Assembly: GCF_028751195.1 (NCBI RefSeq)
Contig: NZ_CP066784.1
Span: 806,001 to 870,000 of the forward strand
Length of the DNA stretch: 64,000 nucleotides
Reading direction: 5' to 3'
DNA from: Alicyclobacillus sp. ALC3
GTDB taxonomy: Bacteria > Bacillota > Bacilli > Alicyclobacillales > Alicyclobacillaceae
Shown here: one piece after another, positions 15,993-24,791 of the stretch
Position numbering within the stretch: the stretch's first letter is position 1
Layout of the letters: every line of letters starts with the position of its first letter
Translations under genes and position numbers: made by a program
The notes under the pieces: generated by a model
Told to the model about the DNA's origin: nothing
Databases searched by the model: none
The model's input: only the letters and a program-made list of their open reading frames with translations

Positions 15993-16147
15993 GAGACAGC
16001 GGAACCAATTCAAAATCCCAACATGTCGAAACACAGCTACCAAAGTGACGGTCGTGTACGCGCTCTCGATAGTTTGCAATATATTACAATTGCGTAAACG
16101 TGGAGGGATTTCGGAGACGATGCAGAAGTAACTCGACGGTGATGTAA

Positions 16148-16507
16148 ATGATCAAGTCGAAGTTAAGGGAAGCGTTGAATGAGTACGGCACGAAACAGAG
16201 TTGGTTGGTTGCGAAGACAGGAATTCATCCTGCTGTCTTGAGTCGAGTGGTCACGGGTAAATCGCTTCCGTCCTTGTTGAATGCGTACAAAATTGCGAGG
16301 GCGTTAGGGAAGAGAGTCGAGGACATTTGGGTGTGGGTCATAGTGTGGACTTGTAAGGCATGCGAGTATCAGTTTGATCCGGATACTGCAGAGCCTATTG
16401 TACCTAGTGACGAGAATATACTATTGAAGGAATCAGACGAAGACGGGGTCATAAAAGAAGCTGTCGTATGTCCGAACTGCGGGCGCATTGTGGTTGATGA
16501 CCGATAA
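16148..16507 (+). CDS. XRE-family helix-turn-helix protein with C-terminal zinc ribbon
   Basis: 119 aa. Residues 1-60 form an XRE/Cro-type HTH (KQSWLVAKTGIHPAVLSRVVTGKSLPSLLNAYKIARAL in parts). Residues 69-111 hold CKAC and CPNC pairs (C69, C72, C108, C111) that could bind zinc. ATG at 16148 with GGTGAT upstream. It diverges from trpGE. Upstream, 16074-16098 is AT-rich with related half-sites (TTGCAATAT... ATTGCG) that may be its own operator. The DNA target is unknown. Confidence 0.75.
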   Translation: MIKSKLREALNEYGTKQSWLVAKTGIHPAVLSRVVTGKSLPSLLNAYKIARALGKRVEDIWVWVIVWTCKACEYQFDPDTAEPIVPSDENILLKESDEDGVIKEAVVCPNCGRIVVDDR

Positions 16508-16512
16508 ATACT

Positions 16513-16541
16513 GACCCTCGGGTGTGACCGGCCCGAGGGTC
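16513..16541 (+). terminator. Terminator after the XRE gene
   Basis: Perfect 10-bp stem GACCCTCGGG / CCCGAGGGTC starting 5 nt after the stop codon, followed by TTGTCGTGT (weak T-run). Confidence 0.7.
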
Positions 16542-16668
16542 TTGTCGTGTGTACATAACCACGTGGAAATGGTCACCTCCGCCCGGCTACTTCACTGCCT
16601 TCCCGGATAGATGGTTTGCACTTGGAAAATCAAAAATCCCTTGCTCTGCAAGGGATTGGCGGTGCTAT

Positions 16669-16745
16669 TGGTGGGCCTAAGAGGACTCGAACCTCTGACC
16701 TCACGATTATCAGTCGTGCGCTCTAGCCAGCTGAGCTATAGGCCC
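16669..16745 (-). tRNA. tRNA-Ile (anticodon GAT)
   Basis: Cloverleaf on minus, acceptor GGGCCTA/TAGGCCC, anticodon loop CTGATAA, CCA encoded. Last (3'-most) gene of a nine-tRNA operon. Confidence 0.95.
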
Positions 16746-16782
16746 GCACGTGCGGGTAGTACATACGCCACCAGAAAAAGCA

Positions 16783-16859
16783 TGGCGGAGCTGACGGGAT
16801 TCGAACCCGCGGTCTCCTGCGTGACAGGCAGGCATGTTAGGCCTCTACACCACAGCTCC
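16783..16859 (-). tRNA. tRNA-Asp (anticodon GTC)
   Basis: Acceptor GGAGCTG/CAGCTCC, anticodon loop CTGTCAC, T-arm GGGTTCGAATCCC, CCA encoded. Confidence 0.95.
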
Positions 16860-16862
16860 ATG

Positions 16863-16938
16863 TGGTTGCGGGGGCAGGACTTGAACCTGCGACCTTCGGG
16901 TTATGAGCCCGACGAGCTGCCAACTGCTCCACCCCGCG
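16863..16938 (-). tRNA. Initiator tRNA-fMet (anticodon CAT)
   Basis: Acceptor CGCGGGG/CCCCGCA has the unpaired C1-A72 typical of bacterial initiators. The anticodon stem ends in three G-C pairs (GGG/CCC). CCA encoded. Confidence 0.95.
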
Positions 16939-17023
16939 TCATTGTGCGCTTTGCGCACCAGTACCGGACCGTCTGGTAAGCGGCCGATACGTACATCTTG
17001 TGGCCTTGCATTATGAAGTTCGG

Positions 17024-17098
17024 TGGTGGGCGGTGGCAGGATCGAACTGCCGACCCCTCGCGTGTGAAGCGAGTGCTCTCCCGCTGAGCTAACCGCCC
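17024..17098 (-). tRNA. tRNA-Val (anticodon CAC)
   Basis: Acceptor GGGCGGT/ACCGCCC, anticodon loop TTCACAC on stem CTCGC/GCGAG, CCA encoded. Confidence 0.94.
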
Positions 17099-17099
17099 T

Positions 17100-17174
17100 T
17101 GGTGACCCCAGGGGGACTCGAACCCCCGTTACCGCCGTGAAAGGGCGGTGTCTTAACCACTTGACCATGGGGCC
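17100..17174 (-). tRNA. tRNA-Glu (anticodon TTC)
   Basis: Acceptor GGCCCCA/TGGGGTC, anticodon loop CTTTCAC, CCA encoded. Only 1 bp separates it from tRNA-Val. Confidence 0.95.
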
Positions 17175-17224
17175 GCAGAGTGCGCGGTCGGCGCGCGGGC
17201 CGCCGCGACACCGTTGAAATCCGG

Positions 17225-17299
17225 TGGCTCCCCGAGTAGGATTCGAACCTACGACCCTCCGGTTAACAGCCGGATGCTCTACCGCTGAGCTATCGAGGA
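17225..17299 (-). tRNA. tRNA-Asn (anticodon GTT)
   Basis: Acceptor TCCTCGA/TCGGGGA (with a G-T pair), anticodon loop CTGTTAA, CCA encoded. Confidence 0.94.
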
Positions 17300-17302
17300 A
17301 CG

Positions 17303-17378
<76 letters not shown>

Positions 17379-17384
17379 ACGACC

Positions 17385-17467
17385 TGGTGCCGAAGGCCGG
17401 ACTCGAACCGGCACGGTTTCCCGCACGATTTTGAGTCGTGTGCGTCTGCCAATTCCGCCACTTCGGC
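17385..17467 (-). tRNA. tRNA-Leu (anticodon CAA)
   Basis: 83 nt with a long variable arm, acceptor GCCGAAG/CTTCGGC, anticodon loop CTCAAAA, CCA encoded. Confidence 0.95.
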
Positions 17468-17468
17468 A

Positions 17469-17545
17469 TGGTGCGCCCGGAGAGATTCGAACTCCCGACC
17501 TCTTGATTCGTAGTCAAGCACTCTATCCGGCTGAGCTACGGGCGC
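17469..17545 (-). tRNA. tRNA-Arg (anticodon ACG)
   Basis: Acceptor GCGCCCG/CGGGCGC, anticodon loop CTACGAA (A34 expected to become inosine), CCA encoded. First gene of the operon. Confidence 0.95.
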
Positions 17546-17615
17546 ATGTTTCAGAGCGGTAAACTCGGTTCTATCAGTGCTCTTTTTCACCCTGCCGCTC
17601 GAAGCGACGAAGCTT

Positions 17616-17644
17616 ATTATACGGCGTCATTCGAGCAATTGCAA
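17616..17644 (-). promoter_or_regulatory. Proximal promoter (P2) of the tRNA operon
   Basis: On minus TTGCAA, 17-nt spacer, perfect TATAAT, about 70 bp upstream of tRNA-Arg. Confidence 0.75.
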
Positions 17645-17747
17645 CTGCTAATTTCATCTTCGAACTTGCCGTCTTTGGATTGGCAGACGCCCACCAAAGC
17701 CTGAGCGTTTCGCTCGAACCCTGTACCGCAAAAGCGGAACGTTGCCC

Positions 17748-17777
17748 ATAATACAACGGCTGCTCGGGTCATGTCAA
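17748..17777 (-). promoter_or_regulatory. Distal promoter (P1) of the tRNA operon
   Basis: On minus perfect TTGACA, 18-nt spacer, TATTAT. Two tandem strong promoters are usual for stable-RNA operons. Confidence 0.7.
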
Positions 17778-17854
17778 GCACGATTTTCACCAACTAGAAA
17801 TCAGGGTCGTCTGACACATCAGCAACGAGTAGATGTCCATGGGCGCCCCACTAC

Positions 17855-17900
17855 CCTCTTCAGCTGTTCAAAGCTGAAGAGGCAGCCGAAGCTGCCTCTT
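17855..17900. terminator. Two overlapping, mutually exclusive hairpins after manA
   Basis: Stem 1 pairs CCTCTTCAGCT (17855-17865) with AGCTGAAGAGG (17872-17882). Stem 2 pairs AAGAGGCAGC (17877-17886) with GCTGCCTCTT (17891-17900) and on minus has a TTCG tetraloop. They share 17877-17882 and cannot form together. No T-run follows; the likely role is 3' end formation for manA. The rest of 17546-18089 holds only the tRNA promoters. Confidence 0.55.
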
Positions 17901-18089
17901 CCGTAAAGGACTTATGACGATGAGGAACACTGACCAACCATGCGGTTATGTCCGGGTTGCCATCACCCATCACCCTCCCTTACGCACCTTAGAATGTCAC
18001 GGAGGGAGGCACCTTATACACGGCATCGCAAAAAATTTGAATTCCCCACTTTTGCTCCACCAGCCAAGCAGCCAGTCCCACAGCTGACT

Positions 18090-19073
18090 TCAGTAGATCA
18101 CGCGCAGCACTACCCACGGCTCATCCCCAGCCACAATTGCAGTCGTGCTGCACGCCGTTGGGATGAGCCAGGCGTCCCCGGTACCCACTTGCCCAACATC
18201 ACGCCCCTGCCAAGTCATCCGTCCCACGCCGGAAACTCCGACGACGACACTCGGATTACTGCTCGGTGGTAAAACCGTCGTACCTTCACCGACCTGCATC
18301 CACCGCTCGATGCGAAAATACGGGCAGTCGAGCAGCACTTGTGCACGCGCGTGTTCGGTCCTGGCGTCGACGTTTCCCGCCGGCAGCGGCGCGGGTGCCT
18401 CCTCATAGCGCAATACGTCCGCAGCCCGCTCGACGTGCAGCGCGCGCGGTTGTCCGGATGCATCGACGCGATCCCAGTCATATACGCGGTAGGTCACGTC
18501 CGATGTCTGCTGCACCTCGATGAGGGTTGTCCCACCGAGCAAAGCGTGCAAGGTCCCGGACGGTACATAGACCGTGTCACCCGGCTGGACACTGCGGTAG
18601 TCGAGAAGGTCGGCCACTCGCCGTTCCGCGACTGCCCGCAGGTAGTCCGCTCTGTCCCGAAAGTGATGGCCGTAGACGACACGCCCCGACTCCGGAGCGT
18701 CGAGAATGTACCAAGCTTCTGTCTTTCCGAAATCGTTCGCGTGCATCTGTGCGTACGTATCGTCCGGGTGAACCTGCACAGATAGGTCAGTCTCAGCTTC
18801 AATTAATTTAATTAACAGCGGAAATCGCGGCTGCGGCGACGTGCCGAGATAAGCTTCCGGGTATTGCCGTGTGAGTTCCGACAGCGACCAGCCATCGTAG
18901 TCCCCTCCGACGACAACACTCTCTTGTTGCGGGTGCGCCGACACCAGCCAGTACTCACCGACCGGCTCAGTGACATGGTCGGCGCCGAAGTGGGCTTTCA
19001 TGTGATGTCCGCCCCAGAGACGGGGCGTCGGGATGGGGCGAAGTTTTACAGGTGAAACGTGAAGGTTGTCCAT
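18090..19073 (-). CDS. manA: Class I mannose-6-phosphate isomerase
   Basis: 327 aa, the short Bacillus-type ManA. It interconverts mannose-6-phosphate and fructose-6-phosphate using Zn. Cupin landmarks: PRLWGGHHMKAHFG near the start, VQVHPDDTYAQ (Zn-ligand Gln and His), KTEAWYIL (Glu ligand), VPSGTLHALLGGTTLIEVQQTSDVTYRVYDWDR (His ligand, quoted in parts). The second, metal-free cupin ends the protein. ATG at 19073 with AGAGAGGA upstream. It stands alone between the tRNA operon and the secreted GH35 enzyme, so it may serve mannose use or protein glycosylation. Confidence 0.92.
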   Translation of the reverse strand: MDNLHVSPVKLRPIPTPRLWGGHHMKAHFGADHVTEPVGEYWLVSAHPQQESVVVGGDYDGWSLSELTRQYPEAYLGTSPQPRFPLLIKLIEAETDLSVQVHPDDTYAQMHANDFGKTEAWYILDAPESGRVVYGHHFRDRADYLRAVAERRVADLLDYRSVQPGDTVYVPSGTLHALLGGTTLIEVQQTSDVTYRVYDWDRVDASGQPRALHVERAADVLRYEEAPAPLPAGNVDARTEHARAQVLLDCPYFRIERWMQVGEGTTVLPPSSNPSVVVGVSGVGRMTWQGRDVGQVGTGDAWLIPTACSTTAIVAGDEPWVVLRVIY

Positions 19074-19241
19074 GTCGCATTCCTCTCTGCAGTTACTGTC
19101 AGATTAAACGTGTTCTCAGGCTGACAAGGATGCCTAGGCGTAGTCAATACAACTCAGATGGCGACTTCCACTTTACGCCAATGTAGCACGTCAATCGGGC
19201 AGGCAGCAACGGTTTTTGCTCATGTCCGGGGTCCACACGAA

Positions 19242-19277
19242 GGGGCTGCCCCGGCATCAGCCTGACGGGACAGCCCC
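19242..19277 (-). terminator. Terminator-like hairpin after the GH35 gene
   Basis: GGGGCTGCCCCG / CGGGACAGCCCC stem (one mismatch, 12-nt loop) starting about 29 bp after the stop codon. No clear T-run. Confidence 0.55.
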
Positions 19278-19305
19278 AGCTTTCAAACCACCTTCGAAAT
19301 TTGTT

Positions 19306-22300
19306 TTAGCTGATGCCCAGAGCAAAAATATGCATGGCAGCCTGATAGCCCGCTACGCTAGAGAGTGACGGCAACTTCACAGCTTCGACGGTTTTTCCCG
19401 CCTGCAGCGGTACAGATACTCCAAACAGATACACAGTGTGTCCGGATGAACCGGTAGGGTAATTGGCGTAGTTTACTGCTGCCACTTGTGTACTGTTGGG
19501 ATTGCCGCCCTGCCCCGGGGGATACCAGAAGTTCCCGACGTTCAATGTAAACTGAGAAGTGGTCCCGTCGGTATAGTAAATGACCCCTGTACCACTAAGC
19601 GTGGAGTTGTTACTTGAGGTGATGAAGGTCAACTCTTTACCTTCACCGGAGACTTGGATGATTTGGCCGAGTGCCATAGTGTTGTCGTGTTGCCCGGGTG
19701 GAACATTGGGCCAGGTCAATGAAGTTCCATTGACGTTGACGGTAACGCCCGGCTGCAGTCCATCTGCGGCCAATCCCTGGGCCGAGAAAGTCGTTCCAAT
19801 CCCATCGAATCCGAGAAAACCGGTGTGCGGGTTTGGCACAGAATTACTGGTGATCCCGGTATTGTCATAGCTGGCGGCAAGGCTCGCGTAAGGAGTCACC
19901 ATTCCCACGGTATCTCCAGTGCTACTCTGGCGATGGCCTGATTTCCACGTTGCCGTCCCGGTCAACCGAACGTCACCAGCAGACGCAGAGGTCTGTGGAG
20001 GTGTCACGATAAAGGTTTCCATCACCTTTTGTCCCGGTCGGACCACATCGAGTGAATTGGGAGAATTTTGTTTCACCGTCCAGCCACTTGGTGCGCGCAG
20101 GGTGATTGCTGCATCCTTCAGTGGTCGGCGAGATGAATCAAGCAAGGTGGCCGTGACCGTCGCCGAATGACCAGCCTCGACAAGACGCGATGATGTCTGC
20201 AAGGAAAGGTTCGGCGCTGACTTGATGACTGGAGGACCGTAGACTGCGGGAGAGTAGCCAGGCGCAGAGACCGGTTTTACCGGAATCCCGCCTCTCTCCA
20301 CGCTGTAGGTAACAAGACCTACGTTGCCAAGTCCACCTCCGTGATTGCTAAGGCCCCAGACCGCAATGGCTAAAGTATTCTTCCCGTGGTCATTGAGAAT
20401 TCCTGCTGGTAGGTAGAAACGTTGCTGCGGTCCTAAGTAGTTGATGTACCTGCCCACCAACCATCCGTTCAAGTAAATGAACGCCTGGTACTGTCGGTGC
20501 GTTGACCCAGGCTTTCCACCTGATACAGGGGACATTGTAAGGGCAATCGGCGCGGTAACTCCTTTCGGGATGTTCAGGGTGAAGTTGGTCCGGTACCAGC
20601 CAATACCGGGTGCAATGCCTTGTGACGCCCACGTATTCGGGAGTGAAACCGGCTTCCAGTTCTGGTCTGGGAAGCCTGGGAGATTCCATCCGTGATTTGT
20701 ACCGTACAAACCAGCTGGATTCATTACGCCGCGAACCTTATCTTGTAAATTTGTACCGCCCTTATTTCCTTGCAGACGCCAGGTGACTTGCGGCGCAGCA
20801 CCAGTACTCGTGTGGAGCGATGCACCCAGCAAGCCTCTTGGGCGTTTCTGTGAATCATTTGATCCCCCGTCTTCGTTATGACCCATGTTTTCCACAAGGA
20901 CGCTGACCACATTCTTGGCGTTGGACCGAAGCAGCGACTTCGGGAACTTGAAGGTCTGCTGTTGCTCTCCTCCGGTGGTGTTGGACCCGAGAAATGTCCC
21001 GTTCAGCCACACAGAGAACGCGCCATAACTTCCGCCATCAGCAGTTAACGTGATTCCGGAGACGTTATTCTGACCAGTAAACTGACCACGGTACCACACA
21101 AACCCATGGTGAAAACCATAATCGTCCGCATATAGCACGGGGAGTGTTACCGGTTTCGTCGGGTTTGTAGTCGACATGTGATTCGCAATCTGCCAGTTCG
21201 AGTCGTTGTAGTTTAACAGCCGTTCAGGCGCGCCCTGCATAAACCGCCACCCGGTCAGTTTGGGAAGGGTAATGCTAGGTGGACCTGCTAAAGTCCCATT
21301 GAAGGAACCATCGGGTTTCATCGTCGTCGCGAGGGCTGTACCGTCCCACACAATCTTTCGAACCATGGCTGGTCCCCAGACCTGGATTGGCCCTGCGGCC
21401 GAAGTATCCCCAGTCAGCACAAGCGTTGAACCAGCAACACGGGCAGTACGCACCAGATTTGACCCGCGCACCAACACAGTTCCGACCGAAGTTGAAACTT
21501 TCCAGAACTGCTCTGCCGTCTTGTGTGTACCAATCAGCAGCAGCAATTGATGTGTCCCAGCTGTAATGCGTACTTCAGTCAGACCTGAGTGGGTGTAGTC
21601 CAGTCTCAGATTCCCCGTGGCAGCATTCCAATGAGAGGTTACGTTGCCGTTGCCCGACAGGACGTCGACCGACGGTTGGCTGTGGTAGTGAAGAACGGTT
21701 TCTCCAGTCGTTCCAGAGTCACCGTATAACAGAAGCGCGCGCTGCTGACCCACCTTGGCTTGGGTAGCAACTTCTGAGGTCGAGTAGACTAGGTCCTGAG
21801 CGCCGAACTGCCAATTTGCGACCAAAAATTTTGCTTCCCGTCCTCTGATGGTAATAGAACCCACCTTCGGAATTGACGGAAAGTAGGTGCCGGGGCTCGG
21901 GACGTTGATCGCGTTGATGGAAACAAAAGTCCCCCCTGAAGCTGGATTCTTTTGCCCACTAACGACAATCTTGAGTGTATGCGTGGTGTTAGACAATCCG
22001 CTCACACCGTAGAGGACCTGTTGAAACTCAGTGGATGGGGCGTAGCTATCCACCGCAGCAACCTTTTTCCCGTCCAAGTAGACGTTCGCAATGCCGTGAT
22101 TGGCTGCCTTCGGTCCAATCCACTGTACGGCTGTTCCCGTAAACTTAACCGTGACTGAGGCCCCCGTCTGGTTGGAGAAGTCTTCGGAGTTTTGATAATC
22201 ACCACTGGTGTACGACTGGTTTTTGACTGGTGTCCAAGTTCCAGAGTATTGGAGCGCTGAATTCGTGTCGCCGTATGTGTAGTGCCCGACTGCACCAAGC

Positions 22301-24039
22301 GTCAGACTCGCATGGGTCTGCACAGTTGCCGTAGAGGACGGGTTCGTTTGACTCAAATATAGGAAGCGCGTGCCCGTCGACGGATTTGCCCGTTCAATTG
22401 CCAAGACACCAGGATTGGAAGGTTGTGGCGTAGCCGTGGACTCCGTTTTCGTCAGCGGTGCAACCGCTTGCGTCTGCTCGATAATCAGCTTTTCGGCAGC
22501 GTATTTCGACGGAAGTTTACCAGACTCCGCGATGGCGGCGCCATAATCATACGACGTGTACATGAATGGTGCCGGCAGCCATCCCCAGTTGGTACCGCCG
22601 ACAGTCATGTAATTGCTCTGGACTGTCACTCCGGTAGCCAGATTTTGCTTGTAGTACACATTCTCGAAGCTCGAACCCGTCATTGTCCGACACATTGCAT
22701 AGTTGGCCGAACTCCCCCACCCATTAAACGACCCACCTTGGTATTCCGGCGAGATCAACGGCTTATTCGGCCCGCCAAGATTATGTGTCCCGGAAAGATT
22801 GGGAGGCGTTCCGAACGCCTGTGTATTCGCGCAGTTAAATCCGAGTGGATAGACGTCCGACCCGTACAGGTTTGTGGCACCCGGACCGCTCGCCCAGTTG
22901 GACACCGCACTCCCGTAGTTGTTTGCTAGGGTCGGTACGTTGATGCCATCCTGTGCGGCCTTTGCTTCCAATGCCTGCATACCAGCAATAGACGCTTGGG
23001 AATGGCTTTGATTCTCGTTTTCGACTTGATAGAGAATCACGTCACCGCCCCTTGTAATCTGGTGAGCGGCGATAATTGCATCGATCTCGGACAACCATTG
23101 GTCGGCCGCCGCGAGGTAATCCGGCGCGTTTGTTCGGGCGACACCGGACTGTGTGACCAACCAACCAGGGAATCCTCCGCCGTCGGTTTCCGCATTAATG
23201 TACGGACCGGGTCGCGCTATGACGTACAGCCCGACTTTCTGGGCATCGTTTAGGAACTGGTTCATGTTACGGATTCCGGAGAAGTTATAGACACCAGGCG
23301 CCGGCGACGTGTAGTCCCAGTTAAAATACACAGTGACAGCGTTAAATCCTGCGGCCTTCATCTTTTCAAGTCTGTCCACCCACAGAGACGGAGAAGGCGT
23401 TCGCCAAGGGTCAAATTCTCCCGAGAAAATGAAAACCCGCTTTCCACCGATTTTGAGTGAATAGTGGTCGTAAGTGACCTTTTGCGCTTTTCCGAGGATC
23501 ACGTGTTTTGGCGGTGCGATGGGATTGGGAGTCACACGGTTGGACGTCGGTGAAGCCTGGGATGTACCTTTTGAACTGGTAGCAGTCACCCGAAAAGTCA
23601 CGGAGACTCCATTCTTGAGTCCAGGGAAAATCACCCAATGGTTAGGCTGTTGTGCCGTTACTTGCTGTCCCGTAGAAGCCGTTACGGTCCAAGAAGTCAC
23701 GGGAGCACCATCCACAGTCGAAGGGCCTGCCCACGTCACCGTCACCGAGGTGTCCCCACCAATGGCATGCACGTGCGTCGGCACTGTCTGAGCTTTCTTG
23801 AAAGGTGAATCCAGCACGACTTGATGTGCGTTGCTGTGTGTCACAGGAGCAAGCGAGCCCGCTATAGTGCCCGCGCCCGTATCGGCTTGAACCGACGCCA
23901 TTCCAGTCGCAGTGAAAGCGACTCCCGTCACGACCACACCTGCCCATTGACCCAACCGCAAGAAAAAGCGCTGCTGCTGTCTCGCGCCCCCTCGTGCTGC
24001 TGATACATTGGCCTTTGCCCGCATACTCTTCGTCACCAT
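19306..24039 (-). CDS. Very large secreted glycoside hydrolase family 35 beta-galactosidase
   Basis: 1577 aa. Start ATG 24039 is chosen for GGAGG 5 nt upstream; a GTG follows directly. The basic N-terminus and hydrophobic core (WAGVVVTGVAFTATGM) with ASVQA before DTGAG look like a signal peptide. Order: signal; fibronectin-III-like module (about residues 85-175); GH35 catalytic barrel with FSGEFDPWR, MKAAGFNAVTVYFNWDYTSP, YVIARPGPYINAETDGGGFPGWL, the acid/base Glu in YQVENEN and the nucleophile Glu in ISPEYQGG; then beta-sandwich and jelly-roll modules and an NPCBM- or NEW3-like C-terminal region. No sortase or S-layer anchor is evident. The substrate is probably a terminal beta-galactoside of plant or microbial polysaccharide. 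Confidence 0.88.
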   Translation of the reverse strand: MVTKSMRAKANVSAARGGARQQQRFFLRLGQWAGVVVTGVAFTATGMASVQADTGAGTIAGSLAPVTHSNAHQVVLDSPFKKAQTVPTHVHAIGGDTSVTVTWAGPSTVDGAPVTSWTVTASTGQQVTAQQPNHWVIFPGLKNGVSVTFRVTATSSKGTSQASPTSNRVTPNPIAPPKHVILGKAQKVTYDHYSLKIGGKRVFIFSGEFDPWRTPSPSLWVDRLEKMKAAGFNAVTVYFNWDYTSPAPGVYNFSGIRNMNQFLNDAQKVGLYVIARPGPYINAETDGGGFPGWLVTQSGVARTNAPDYLAAADQWLSEIDAIIAAHQITRGGDVILYQVENENQSHSQASIAGMQALEAKAAQDGINVPTLANNYGSAVSNWASGPGATNLYGSDVYPLGFNCANTQAFGTPPNLSGTHNLGGPNKPLISPEYQGGSFNGWGSSANYAMCRTMTGSSFENVYYKQNLATGVTVQSNYMTVGGTNWGWLPAPFMYTSYDYGAAIAESGKLPSKYAAEKLIIEQTQAVAPLTKTESTATPQPSNPGVLAIERANPSTGTRFLYLSQTNPSSTATVQTHASLTLGAVGHYTYGDTNSALQYSGTWTPVKNQSYTSGDYQNSEDFSNQTGASVTVKFTGTAVQWIGPKAANHGIANVYLDGKKVAAVDSYAPSTEFQQVLYGVSGLSNTTHTLKIVVSGQKNPASGGTFVSINAINVPSPGTYFPSIPKVGSITIRGREAKFLVANWQFGAQDLVYSTSEVATQAKVGQQRALLLYGDSGTTGETVLHYHSQPSVDVLSGNGNVTSHWNAATGNLRLDYTHSGLTEVRITAGTHQLLLLIGTHKTAEQFWKVSTSVGTVLVRGSNLVRTARVAGSTLVLTGDTSAAGPIQVWGPAMVRKIVWDGTALATTMKPDGSFNGTLAGPPSITLPKLTGWRFMQGAPERLLNYNDSNWQIANHMSTTNPTKPVTLPVLYADDYGFHHGFVWYRGQFTGQNNVSGITLTADGGSYGAFSVWLNGTFLGSNTTGGEQQQTFKFPKSLLRSNAKNVVSVLVENMGHNEDGGSNDSQKRPRGLLGASLHTSTGAAPQVTWRLQGNKGGTNLQDKVRGVMNPAGLYGTNHGWNLPGFPDQNWKPVSLPNTWASQGIAPGIGWYRTNFTLNIPKGVTAPIALTMSPVSGGKPGSTHRQYQAFIYLNGWLVGRYINYLGPQQRFYLPAGILNDHGKNTLAIAVWGLSNHGGGLGNVGLVTYSVERGGIPVKPVSAPGYSPAVYGPPVIKSAPNLSLQTSSRLVEAGHSATVTATLLDSSRRPLKDAAITLRAPSGWTVKQNSPNSLDVVRPGQKVMETFIVTPPQTSASAGDVRLTGTATWKSGHRQSSTGDTVGMVTPYASLAASYDNTGITSNSVPNPHTGFLGFDGIGTTFSAQGLAADGLQPGVTVNVNGTSLTWPNVPPGQHDNTMALGQIIQVSGEGKELTFITSSNNSTLSGTGVIYYTDGTTSQFTLNVGNFWYPPGQGGNPNSTQVAAVNYANYPTGSSGHTVYLFGVSVPLQAGKTVEAVKLPSLSSVAGYQAAMHIFALGIS

Positions 24040-24791
24040 CAATCCCTCCTTGAGTGCAGTCACGTTTTTCAAAGTAACTAACTAACACTTCGGGAAATTG
24101 ATATGTATGACTCCCCCCTTCCTAGGGTTGCGTCACATATGACTCACCTTGCTCCAAGATTTCAGGGGCTGACGGAACTGTACGCGGAACACTGATCCAG
24201 AAAACAGCGACCTCATCTTATGCAACTGGACGTAATCATAGATCACCCCCCTTGCAACAAGTGAAGAACTACCGGGCAATCTGCATGTCAATCTCATGAG
24301 GTCTCATACGGAGTATTATTACGTGATGGGAGCACTAATTAATTACCGTAATTAACAAACATAATAGTCTGACTAGTTTGTTGTGTCAATACTATTCAGT
24401 TATATTGCGCTACCCCAACAACCCGCCTCGGCTCGACGCTTCAAGCGCGTGTCAGTAGTCGCGCCTTGAGTTCGCATAAGATTGAAATCTGGCCAGTGTA
24501 ACACTCCATATCCCCCAACCGTCTTGCGGAGCGAAAGGCAGACGAAGTGGATGTCCAAGTACTGTACCTTCACTTCCTCAAAGCTTTTATCGCCTAATAA
24601 ATCCCCTAAATTCTGATTCAGACTACGGTGTCCGTTCAAGTCACCGTCCACAGCGCCAAGAAAGCGTTAGCTGCAAAACGAGGGACCACGTGCATTCAAA
24701 CAAAACGGGACGACTCAGATTCCGCAGAAATAATAAGCATGGTATACTTAACGGGAATTCCCAATCAAGACGTCCGGACGGGAGACAGTAA
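24040..24791. other. Long intergenic region between GH35 and histidine kinase genes
   Basis: About 750 bp with no supportable gene. The AT-rich stretch at 24310-24400 contains the near-perfect dyad TTAATTACCGTAATTAA (24339-24355), a possible operator for the divergent genes. The rest shows no clear structure. Confidence 0.5.
24339..24355. promoter_or_regulatory. 17-bp AT-rich palindrome, possible operator
   Basis: TTAATTAC/CG/TAATTAA is symmetric except at its centre. It lies 300 bp upstream of the GH35 start and 437 bp upstream of the kinase. Confidence 0.35.
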
